A stretch of DNA of 6,623 nucleotides from JAZSQT01 sp045538075 (GCA_045538075.1 JAZSQT010000086.1:1-6623), one strand, 5' to 3'. Numbered from the stretch's first letter, positions 1 to 6,111 are shown. Notes: generated from the letters alone by a model not told the origin. Numbers and translations: made by a program.

Positions 1-10
1 AAAAGCATTC

Positions 11-93
11 CATATATTCATTAAATTAGCTCACAAACTCACTTCGTTCGGGGACAAGCCCAGTGTTCGCTAAAAACATTTAATGAATATATG
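11..93. repeat. Long inverted repeat with structured loop
   Basis: The arms 11-26 and 78-93 are perfect 16-bp reverse complements separated by 51 bases. The loop is much richer in G+C than the surroundings and has further pairing potential: TAGC at 27-30 with GCTA at 69-72, CACT at 40-43 with AGTG at 62-65, and GGG at 51-53 with CCC at 59-61. No reading frame of useful length crosses it. The form fits a small palindromic mobile repeat or a structured RNA element. It lies near the window edge, so its full extent is unknown. I cannot name the family. Confidence 0.6.
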
Positions 94-100
94 TCATTAC

Positions 101-233
101 TTCTGAGTTCAAAAATTGTATTCTTTATGTATATTGTTACCTTTTCAATTCTATTTAAAAATTTATATTTATTTATTATTTCAAAGTTAAAGAAGTAAAA
201 GTTTTATAATTAGGTGATTTTAAAACCTTTTTT
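101..233. other. AT-rich spacer without recognisable content
   Basis: This stretch lies between two repeat elements and is dense in stops on both strands. A TATAAT at 205-210 has no convincing -35 partner. I see no gene, RNA or binding site here. Confidence 0.5.
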
Positions 234-316
234 ACTGGATTACTTCGTCGCTTTGCTCCTCGTAATGACCCTTTTAAAGTCATTGCGAGACGATTTTAAT
301 CGTCGTGGCAATCCAC
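234..316. repeat. Two facing copies of a short palindromic repeat
   Basis: Copy A (234-269, read on the minus strand) and copy B (279-316, plus strand) share the ends GTCATT.CGAG and CAATCC/TAATCC and lie head to head, 9 bases apart. Each can fold. In copy A ATTAC pairs with GTAAT, and in copy B ATTGC pairs with GCAAT; copy B also has an inner 7-bp stem GACGATT/AATCGTC (289-295 with 298-304). The middle of the two copies differs in sequence while pairing is kept. The unit resembles the short interspersed repeats with ends like GTCATTGCGAG and GCAATCC that recur in many bacterial genomes. That resemblance is from memory, not from a search. Confidence 0.65.
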
Positions 317-325
317 AAATAATAC

Positions 326-432
326 AAAAAATTTTGTCCTAAAATTTTTTGTCAACCGTTACGCAGAAGTAAATTCTGCTCCACTTACGAAAAAACATTC
401 GTTTTTTCGGTGCAATTTCTGTCCTGAAATTG
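326..432. repeat. Cluster of four hairpins, two with an AGGACA loop
   Basis: Four consecutive palindromes are visible: an AAAATTTT-type stem around 328-348; GCAGAA/TTCTGC at 363-368 and 374-379; a perfect 9-bp stem CGAAAAAAC/GTTTTTTCG at 388-396 and 401-409; and CAATTTC/GAAATTG at 413-419 and 426-432. The first and last enclose the same loop, AGGACA on the minus strand, although their stems differ. The cluster lies just downstream of the minus-strand operon, so it could be part of that transcript's 3' end and slow RNA decay or stop transcription. A composite of mobile palindromic units is equally possible. None is a textbook terminator on the minus strand. Confidence 0.55.
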
Positions 433-508
433 TTACATTTTAGTTAAAAATTCGTAATAAAAATTTTCATATATCATTTATTGATGTATTTTCGTATAAG
501 TATTTTTC

Positions 509-892
509 TTATTCTTTTATCACAACAGGATAATTTATATTTTTTGAAAAATATTTCACGATAAAAAATGACGGTATTAAAGATAGTAGTGTTATAAATG
601 CCGTAAAAATATCTGATAATGATAGAATAATTTTTGAAATAAATAAAAAGAATAATACAAATATTATTGGCACACCGTAAAATAATAAGGCAGAATTAAA
701 GGCTTTATTCCTATACTGCTTAATTATAACTTTATCGCCTATATTAAATTTATCGTTGCATTTGATAGTAACTTCTTTTTCTTGAATTTTACAACAACTA
801 TCACAACTGCTACACATTTCATTTATTAGTTCTAATTTAATAATACCGTTGCCAACACCCTTTACTATGGCACGATTTTCTATATAATCCAT
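509..892 (-). CDS. RseC/MucC-family (SoxR-reducing system type) membrane protein
   Basis: This is a 127-residue inner-membrane protein of the RseC/MucC family, whose members modulate sigma-E signalling or belong to the Rnf-linked SoxR-reducing system. The N-terminal part (1-60) has the family pattern: an acidic/Ala/Val strand, then a Cys cluster at C27, C30, C33, C34 and a further C45, then a short beta region with IGDKV. Two hydrophobic helices follow at about 67-90 and 92-113, as expected for the family, with a short polar tail. The length is typical. The ATG lies one base after the TAG stop of the upstream peptidase gene, with GGGA inside that gene's last codons as the only possible ribosome site, so translation is probably coupled. 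No rnf, soxR or rpoE gene is visible, so the partner is unknown. The Cys cluster suggests redox sensing or metal binding, which is inference. Family assignment is fairly sure; exact role is not. Confidence 0.75.
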   Translation of the reverse strand: MDYIENRAIVKGVGNGIIKLELINEMCSSCDSCCKIQEKEVTIKCNDKFNIGDKVIIKQYRNKAFNSALLFYGVPIIFVLFFLFISKIILSLSDIFTAFITLLSLIPSFFIVKYFSKNINYPVVIKE

Positions 893-893
893 T

Positions 894-3830
894 CTATTTT
901 CCCATTATATTTTTATGTATTGATGAAAAATCTTGGCTATATTCAAATAAATTAATCGTCATCTTCAAATTTTGGTTTTTACGCTTTACTTGGCAATCTA
1001 TATTTTTTCCGTAACCAGTTTCAAAAAGAAGATATTTCAAATCGCCAATATTTTCAATTTTGTATTTGCCACATTGAGTTAATATATCGCCAACTTTAAT
1101 GCCTGCCTTTTCTGACGGTGAATTTTTTGACACTTCTGCTACTATTAATTGATTATTTTCTTCTTTTACAGAAACACCAATTTTTGGAGTGCCTTTAGAA
1201 TATACTTCGTTAGTAAAAATGATTGTATCACTAAAACTATTATTAACATTATCATCTTGAGTGATAACAAAGCCATCATTTCCAGTTAATCTTTTGTAGC
1301 GTAATGGTATGCCAGTTTCTTTGTTTAGATGACCTTGACCTACTATAGCTACAACTTTATAGTTTCTATATTTTTTTTGAAAATTAACTATTGATTCTGC
1401 CATTACTTCGTCCCATATATTTTGGACTAAAAAAAAGTTTGTAAAATTTCTTTTTTTATTTTGTGGTGGGTGAAGATTAAATATCTTTCTTAAAGTTTTT
1501 TCATAAAATTTATTTGGTATATTCATCTCTTTCGGCAATTGGCTAATTTCTGTCGTTGTTAATTTATTTGCGTTGCCTTGAGATATTTTTTTAGTAATAG
1601 TGTTATCTATATTTAATGCTATTGCTGGAATTTTATTTTCTCTTAAATATCTGAAAATTGGAGCATAAAGGTTGTAATCAAAACTCCACCTATTATAGTA
1701 ATCTACTTGTTTTAAAAATTCGTATTCACTAATATTGCCCTTAATATAATCGTCTAATACTGGTTGAAATTGTTTCTGTATCATCTCAAAACCGACAGCA
1801 ATTTTTTTGTCTTGGCTATATAATTCTTTTATTATTTCAAGCTGATTTAAATGGTGGGCGTAATTGTCGTGATGTTCACCAACAAATATTACTGGATAAA
1901 GTTTTGCCACCTTAACTATATCTTTAATTGATTTAATAGACGCTGGGTTTAAGGCTACATCTTCTTTGCCAACGAAAACTTCAATGCCATTATCGGTGCT
2001 ATCAATAACTTTTTCTATATTTTTATCGCCTTTAAACTGTAAATAAGCATATTTTCCGTAATGACGTAATAATCTAATGTTTTCATCAAGAGGGTTGTTT
2101 ATAGCTAATATAAAATTATCTTCTGAAAAAGGATTTTTAAATATGCTATATTGACTATCGGCTTTCTTGTCAACTTTAATATTGGAGGTAAAAGTTTTTA
2201 TAATTGGGTTTTCAAAATTGCAAATCACTACATTATTGTTTGCAAAATCAATTAATGAGGTATCTTTATAATGTTTTACCGATATATTTGAAAATCCGTT
2301 AAAAAAGTTTTGGCAACTATCTATATCATCATTTATGCCAATTATATTTTTACTGTAAAAAAATGCCGATAAGGCAGATGGTTTTTCGTCTTTTGTTAAA
2401 TGTCTAATAACTTCATAATTTTTATCTAATATGAGTTTTACATTTTTATTTTTAACTTTTATAGATATATTTTGCATACCTTCTTTTAAAGTGATTTTTC
2501 CTTTTTCTTCAAAATTATCGTAAATTAATGTGTATGGAACTGTTAAATTTTTTGGAGAATTTTTTACAAATACATCAAAAGTAATATGGTTTTCTGCATT
2601 TTCTACAGAAAAATAGCTGTTATTTACGAAAATTTCTGGTTCAATAGGCTTTTTTAGATAAAAATCTGCAAACTCTTTTACGTTTTTATTATCAAAACTA
2701 TTAAAAATATCGTCCCAAGAGGCACTTTTATACATGTGATTTTTTACAAACTTTCTTATCCCTTTTAAAAATTCTTCATCTCCTAAATAAGAGTTTATCA
2801 TTTGAAAAAGCATTGCTCCTTTGCCGTAGCCAACACTTTGCGACTTTTTGCTATCGTTATATTTAAAATCTTTTAAAGGATAATCAAAATTGTTTGCCAT
2901 ATAATTATAGTAGGATACTAAAAGGTTTTTTCTGTATGCAATTTTTTCATCTTCTGTAGGCAAGTTTCCTAAATCAGTAAAAAAAGTCGTTATCGCTTCA
3001 AACCAGTTGCTATCGCCTTTTTTCTCTATAGCCGTTCCAAACCATTGGTGCATTACCTCATGACCTAATGATGTAGAAATTATAAAAGGTAGTCTTATAA
3101 CTTTTGACCCTAATACAGTATAAGTTGGAACTGCATATCCAAAAGGCTCAATATGTTCTACAACAGAAAAACGTTTGTATGGAAAAGGGCTTTGAAGTAA
3201 GTTTTCGTATTTTTTTATATAATTTATAGTTGCTTCGATATAACTTTTTGCTAAATCTTTATTTTCGTTAAAAAAATATCCAGTTACTTCAATATTATTA
3301 TATTTTTCTTTATATATATGGTATTTTGATGAGGCTATAATATCAAAAGTAGATATTTGAGAATACATCGTATAAGTATAATCATTATTATTGCCGTTTT
3401 CTTTGATTAAAACATCTTCTCCAGCAGAAATTACAGTATATTTTTTTGGCAGAGAAAAGTTTATAGAGTAAGTTTTTATATCGGAATTTTCAATAATAGG
3501 AGTGATATTAAATAGAGATAAAAAATCATCATTAATTACATCGTAATCTTGAAAATTTTTCTTAAAAGTTATTGTTTTTTCTATATCTTTCTTTAAAGCG
3601 ATATCAATTTTGTCTGTATTTATTTTTAATTTATTACCGTCAATAGCAATGTCGTAAAATTTATCAACATTTAGTGAAACTATCGTGTTTTTATCTGATA
3701 ATATTTTGATAGCACCAGATATTATAGATTTATTTATATCTATGTCTATTATTCCATTATATTTTTCTGAAGCATAACTGTTTAATACTAAAGAGAATAA
3801 AATAAAAATTATATATATGAACTTTTTCAT
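894..3830 (-). CDS. Exported M1-like metallopeptidase / ChaN-like haem-binding / PDZ fusion protein
   Basis: This 978-residue multidomain protein starts with a signal peptide (1-20: MKK, hydrophobic core, SYA then Ser), so it acts in the periplasm or at the cell surface. Residues about 21-395 resemble gluzincin (M1-type) peptidases: HEVMH at 257-261 for zinc, Glu278 in NWFEA as the likely third ligand, and VGYGKGAM at 333-340 with the likely catalytic Tyr335. The usual GAMEN exopeptidase motif is absent; GYAVPTYT stands in that place. A beta-rich region and a linker (about 400-635) precede a ChaN-like domain (about 640-855) with GEHHD at 651-655, GFEM at 680-683 and GQGHL at 831-835. ChaN proteins bind haem and are tied to iron uptake. 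A PDZ domain (883-962) ends the protein. A TTG 15 bases upstream is also in frame, but it overlaps the GGAG ribosome site (3840-3843), which sits 9 bases before the ATG at 3830; the signal peptide also fits the ATG. Substrate unknown. Confidence 0.85.
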   Translation of the reverse strand: MKKFIYIIFILFSLVLNSYASEKYNGIIDIDINKSIISGAIKILSDKNTIVSLNVDKFYDIAIDGNKLKINTDKIDIALKKDIEKTITFKKNFQDYDVINDDFLSLFNITPIIENSDIKTYSINFSLPKKYTVISAGEDVLIKENGNNNDYTYTMYSQISTFDIIASSKYHIYKEKYNNIEVTGYFFNENKDLAKSYIEATINYIKKYENLLQSPFPYKRFSVVEHIEPFGYAVPTYTVLGSKVIRLPFIISTSLGHEVMHQWFGTAIEKKGDSNWFEAITTFFTDLGNLPTEDEKIAYRKNLLVSYYNYMANNFDYPLKDFKYNDSKKSQSVGYGKGAMLFQMINSYLGDEEFLKGIRKFVKNHMYKSASWDDIFNSFDNKNVKEFADFYLKKPIEPEIFVNNSYFSVENAENHITFDVFVKNSPKNLTVPYTLIYDNFEEKGKITLKEGMQNISIKVKNKNVKLILDKNYEVIRHLTKDEKPSALSAFFYSKNIIGINDDIDSCQNFFNGFSNISVKHYKDTSLIDFANNNVVICNFENPIIKTFTSNIKVDKKADSQYSIFKNPFSEDNFILAINNPLDENIRLLRHYGKYAYLQFKGDKNIEKVIDSTDNGIEVFVGKEDVALNPASIKSIKDIVKVAKLYPVIFVGEHHDNYAHHLNQLEIIKELYSQDKKIAVGFEMIQKQFQPVLDDYIKGNISEYEFLKQVDYYNRWSFDYNLYAPIFRYLRENKIPAIALNIDNTITKKISQGNANKLTTTEISQLPKEMNIPNKFYEKTLRKIFNLHPPQNKKRNFTNFFLVQNIWDEVMAESIVNFQKKYRNYKVVAIVGQGHLNKETGIPLRYKRLTGNDGFVITQDDNVNNSFSDTIIFTNEVYSKGTPKIGVSVKEENNQLIVAEVSKNSPSEKAGIKVGDILTQCGKYKIENIGDLKYLLFETGYGKNIDCQVKRKNQNLKMTINLFEYSQDFSSIHKNIMGK

Positions 3831-3839
3831 ACTTAAATA

Positions 3840-3843
3840 CTCC
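3840..3843 (-). promoter_or_regulatory. Ribosome binding site deciding the peptidase start
   Basis: GGAG on the minus strand lies 9 bases before the ATG at 3830. A longer reading beginning at the TTG at 3845 would start on top of this site and add five residues before MKK, spoiling the signal peptide, so the ATG is preferred. Confidence 0.7.
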
Positions 3844-3851
3844 AAATTAAT

Positions 3852-3879
3852 AATTATTACTTTAGATATTGTAATTATT
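3852..3879. promoter_or_regulatory. Dyad operator, candidate NikR site
   Basis: AATTATTAC at 3852-3860 and GTAATTATT at 3871-3879 are inverted repeats with one mismatch in nine and a 10-base spacer. The total span of 28 bp equals that of the E. coli NikR site (GTATGA-N16-TCATAC), although the half-site bases differ and are more like the AT-rich Helicobacter type. It lies 52 bases before the nikR start and between the two divergent operons. The right arm overlaps the proposed -35 of nikR, and a minus-strand TACAAT (3873-3868) also lies inside it, so a bound repressor could block both directions. NikR binding is inferred from position and symmetry only. Confidence 0.45.
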
Positions 3880-3897
3880 TTTTTGTTCTGATATTTT
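3869..3897 (+). promoter_or_regulatory. Possible nikR promoter
   Basis: TTGTAA (3869-3874) and TATTTT (3892-3897) are separated by 17 bases, each four of six bases from the sigma-70 consensus, and would start transcription near 3904. The -35 overlaps the operator dyad. A second TATAAA at 3909-3914 was set aside because its start would fall in the ribosome site. Confidence 0.35.
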
Positions 3898-3930
3898 ATT
3901 TTAAATTTTATAAATTTTAAAGAAGGAATT

Positions 3931-4335
3931 ATGTCGGACTTAACGAGATTTGGTGTATCTATAGAAAAAGAACTTTTAGAAAATTTTGATAATAAATTAA
4001 AGCTACAATCTTACGAAACTCGTTCAAAGGCAATTTCTGACCTTGTAAAAGAATACGTTAGCCAAGATGTAATCAATGGAGATGGATTAGTAGCTGGGGC
4101 TGTGTCTTTCCTGTATGACCATCATAACAAAGAAATGGTTTCAAGATTGTTAGAAATACAACATCAAGACCACGATATAATTTTATCTATGCAACATATT
4201 CATCTTGACCACCATAACTGCCTTGAGATATTGGCAATTAGAGGAAAGGCAGATGTTGTTGGCAATTTGTATTATAAGATAAAAGGTTTAAAAGGTATAA
4301 AATTAACGTCAATAAACGTAATACCAATAGAATGA
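3931..4335 (+). CDS. nikR: Nickel-responsive transcriptional regulator NikR
   Basis: This 134-residue protein has a ribbon-helix-helix DNA-binding domain at about 4-45 (RFGVSIEKELLENFD, then RSKAISDLVKEY) and a C-terminal ACT-type nickel-binding and tetramer domain at about 50-134. All four high-affinity Ni(II) ligands of E. coli NikR (His76, His87, His89, Cys95) have counterparts with the same spacing: His78, His89, His91 and Cys97, in QHQDHD and HIHLDHHNC. It should therefore bind Ni(II) in a square-planar site and act as a nickel-dependent repressor or, as in Helicobacter, also an activator. The length is typical. The ATG follows AGAAGGA by a few bases. No nickel transporter, urease or hydrogenase gene lies nearby; instead a chemoreceptor gene follows 14 bases downstream and a dyad with NikR-like span lies upstream. 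The target genes outside the window cannot be inferred. Confidence 0.93.
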   Translation: MSDLTRFGVSIEKELLENFDNKLKLQSYETRSKAISDLVKEYVSQDVINGDGLVAGAVSFLYDHHNKEMVSRLLEIQHQDHDIILSMQHIHLDHHNCLEILAIRGKADVVGNLYYKIKGLKGIKLTSINVIPIE

Positions 4336-4338
4336 TTT

Positions 4339-4344
4339 AGGAGG
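4339..4344 (+). promoter_or_regulatory. Strong ribosome binding site of the chemoreceptor
   Basis: A full AGGAGG lies 5 bases before the ATG at 4350 and just after the nikR stop. It is the strongest ribosome site in the window, which suggests the chemoreceptor is made in larger amounts than NikR from the shared transcript. Confidence 0.75.
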
Positions 4345-4349
4345 ATATT

Positions 4350-5885
4350 ATGAAAAAATACTTATACTTGTTAGTTGTAGTATTGACGATAATAATAATT
4401 TTTGTTTCTTTAGGGCTAAAAGGATTAATTAGTAGCTTAATAGCATTCGTCGTAGCAGGTGTAATGTTTCTAATCCATAATACATCATTAAATTTCCAAT
4501 TAAAAGCGTTAGTAAAATATTTGCAAGATTTTTATGAAAATAAAAACCCTGAAAAACAACATTTTGATAATGTGTTAATAGAAGATATAGAAATTTTGTT
4601 AGAAAAAATTACGCAAAAAATTCAGTCCCTATCATCTGATTACGTAAGGGCACAAGTTAGTATTTGTTCTGCATCAAACGATTTAGCTGTTACTCAAAAT
4701 AAGTTAAACTCAAATGTAGATATTGTTGTAAATGGCTTAAGAGATATTTCATCAGAAGTTGACGGACTAACAAATATATCTTCTCAAGTAGCAGAAATGT
4801 GTGGAAATTCAAAAGTGTTAGCAGAAAACTGTCTTGAAAAAAATGTTGAATGTAGCAATTCTATGAAAAAAAATGTTCTTATGATGAATAAAATTGGCGA
4901 AGCCGTTGAAAGTATCGTTGGAACTATGACAGACTTTTTAGAATATTCTGGCGAAATTAAAGAAAGTATCAAAGGTATTAAAGAAATTGCAGACCAAACG
5001 AACTTGCTTGCATTAAATGCTGCTATTGAGGCTGCAAGGGCTGGAGAATCTGGGCGAGGATTTGCTGTCGTTGCTGACGAGGTTAGAAAACTTGCAGAAA
5101 AAACAACATCGTTTACAGTAGTCGTTGAAAAAGTTGTTGATAAACTTCATCAAAGAACAGAATCTATGGCAACTCAAGTTAATGAAAATGCTACCCAAGT
5201 TAAAGAAGCAGTAGTTTTAACGCAAACTTCTGGTGATATTATTGAAGAAATACGCAATCAAACTTCATCAATATTGCAAACAGTAAACGATACTTTTGAA
5301 GCAATGGAAACTCAAAATAATAGAACTCACAGTATGGCACAACAGATTTTATCGTTAAATAATGAAACTGATGCAGCAGCACACCTTACAGAAGAAAGTA
5401 TCAAAATAGGAGTAACATTAAATAGTATAGGAACTGATATGAAAACTAAAAGTGCTTCTTTTGGTGGCGATGATGCAGTATTTTTCGCATTTACACCAGA
5501 ACTTCATACTGGTTTTCATGAGCAAGATAGACAACATTCACGTTTAATTGATTTAATAAATATGGTGTATTCTGCATTAAGCAAACAAAATGATAAAGCA
5601 ACCCTTGCAAAAATTGTTGATGAATTAATAGATTATACAGAAACTCATTTTGAATGGGAAAATAGGTTAATGAAAAAATTAGGCTTCGGTGCAACTGAAG
5701 GTCATATGGAAATGCACAGAAAATATGTAAACGAAATTGTAGAATTTAAAAATAAATTAATGTCAGATAAATATGTAGCTGGCGTTAACGTTATGGCATT
5801 TTTAAAAGACTGGTTAGAAAACCACATTATGAAAACCGATGTTGTATTAGCCAAATTCCTTAAAGAAAATATGGAAAACGTATAA
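4350..5885 (+). CDS. Methyl-accepting chemotaxis protein with C-terminal bacteriohemerythrin
   Basis: This 511-residue chemoreceptor has two N-terminal hydrophobic helices (about 4-22 and 26-43) joined by a loop of a few residues, so it has no periplasmic sensor domain. Residues 48-98 look like a degenerate HAMP linker. The MCP coiled-coil hairpin spans about 100-370, with the conserved tip near 213-252 (IADQTNLLALNAAIEAARAGE, then GRGFAVVADEVRKLAE) that contacts CheW and CheA. The C-terminal domain (about 380-508) is a bacteriohemerythrin with all seven expected diiron ligands: His396, His433, Glu437, His452, His456, His492 and Asp497. It should bind O2 in the cytoplasm and pass the signal to flagellar motility, like DcrH of Desulfovibrio, though there the Hr domain sits on a receptor with a periplasmic part. 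No CheR-tethering pentapeptide is seen at the end. It is cotranscribed with nikR and followed by a terminator. NO or iron/redox sensing are alternatives to O2. Confidence 0.92.
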   Translation: MKKYLYLLVVVLTIIIIFVSLGLKGLISSLIAFVVAGVMFLIHNTSLNFQLKALVKYLQDFYENKNPEKQHFDNVLIEDIEILLEKITQKIQSLSSDYVRAQVSICSASNDLAVTQNKLNSNVDIVVNGLRDISSEVDGLTNISSQVAEMCGNSKVLAENCLEKNVECSNSMKKNVLMMNKIGEAVESIVGTMTDFLEYSGEIKESIKGIKEIADQTNLLALNAAIEAARAGESGRGFAVVADEVRKLAEKTTSFTVVVEKVVDKLHQRTESMATQVNENATQVKEAVVLTQTSGDIIEEIRNQTSSILQTVNDTFEAMETQNNRTHSMAQQILSLNNETDAAAHLTEESIKIGVTLNSIGTDMKTKSASFGGDDAVFFAFTPELHTGFHEQDRQHSRLIDLINMVYSALSKQNDKATLAKIVDELIDYTETHFEWENRLMKKLGFGATEGHMEMHRKYVNEIVEFKNKLMSDKYVAGVNVMAFLKDWLENHIMKTDVVLAKFLKENMENV

Positions 5886-5891
5886 ATAATA

Positions 5892-5920
5892 AGGGTAGCT
5901 GAAAAGCTACCCTATTTTTT
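5892..5920 (+). terminator. Intrinsic terminator of the nikR-chemoreceptor operon
   Basis: A 9-bp stem (5892-5900 with 5905-5913, core GGGTAGCT/AGCTACCC) closed by a GAAA tetraloop is followed by a T tract at 5915-5920, seven bases after the stop codon. The reverse strand has only a broken T run, so it acts mainly rightward. Confidence 0.92.
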
Positions 5921-5941
5921 ATAGCATATTAATGTGTAAAA

Positions 5942-6043
5942 ATGCACAAATATTATAAGCATAATAATATACAGTTGTTTTTAGGCAACTGTATAGAGAT
6001 TTTAGAAAAAGCAACGCCTCTTTCTTTGATAAATTTTTGCTAG
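5942..6043 (+). pseudogene. N-terminal remnant of a DNA methyltransferase
   Basis: The ATG at 5942 opens 33 codons ending in TAG at 6041-6043. The reading NNIQLFLGNCIEILEK (residues 8-23) matches the start of type II or type III-like adenine-N6/cytosine-N4 methyltransferases, which commonly begin with a segment like I.L..GDCLEIL followed within about 15 residues by the catalytic DPPY. Here Asp is replaced by Asn, and the frame breaks just where DLIFADPPY would be expected. Restoring one T in each of the two T runs at about 6025-6027 and 6034-6038 would give SFDKFFA in that place. No catalytic motif follows, and no restriction enzyme gene is seen. The identification rests on about 30 residues, so it is tentative. 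Confidence 0.5.
5969..5994. repeat. Perfect 9-bp inverted repeat inside the methyltransferase remnant
   Basis: ATACAGTTG (5969-5977) and CAACTGTAT (5986-5994) pair perfectly around an 8-base loop. There is no T tract after it, so it is not a terminator. Since it coincides with the remnant's most conserved codons it is probably fortuitous. Confidence 0.3.
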
Positions 6044-6076
6044 TTTACGTAATGACGATAAATTAATTAGTTTCTG

Positions 6077-6106
6077 TTGACATAGGGGGGGGGCATATTA
6101 TATACT
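6077..6106 (+). promoter_or_regulatory. Promoter with a G9 tract in its spacer
   Basis: A perfect -35 TTGACA (6077-6082) is followed 18 bases later by TATACT (6101-6106), or 16 bases later by TATATA (6099-6104). Nine consecutive G residues (6085-6093) fill half of the spacer, in a region otherwise almost free of G+C. Slippage of such a tract would change the -35/-10 distance, as in the Neisseria porA and opc promoters. Transcription would begin near 6112 and run right. Promoter function and phase variation are inferred; the boxes and tract are plainly seen. Confidence 0.45.
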
Positions 6107-6111
6107 AAATT

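Noticed and set aside
234..432. CRISPR array
   Set aside because: The repeats are inverted and of unequal type, without regular direct repeats or spacers.
3831..3845. TTG start adding five residues to the peptidase fusion
   Set aside because: It would overlap the GGAG ribosome site and place EYLS before a signal peptide that begins well at MKK.
3847..3874. Minus-strand promoter TTACAA-N16-TATTAA for the peptidase operon
   Set aside because: Its start point would fall at about 3840, on or past the ribosome site, so it could not give a translatable message.
3878..3884. T7 run in the nikR promoter spacer as a phase-variation tract
   Set aside because: T runs of this length are ordinary at this base composition.
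4784..4972. Minus-strand 62-codon ORF
   Set aside because: It lies wholly inside the chemoreceptor coding region, has no family features, and is a shadow frame.
5013..5198. Minus-strand 61-codon ORF
   Set aside because: It is antisense to the conserved MCP tip; its open frame follows from the codon use of the real gene.
5491..5694. Minus-strand 67-codon ORF
   Set aside because: It is antisense to the hemerythrin domain, without a recognisable product.
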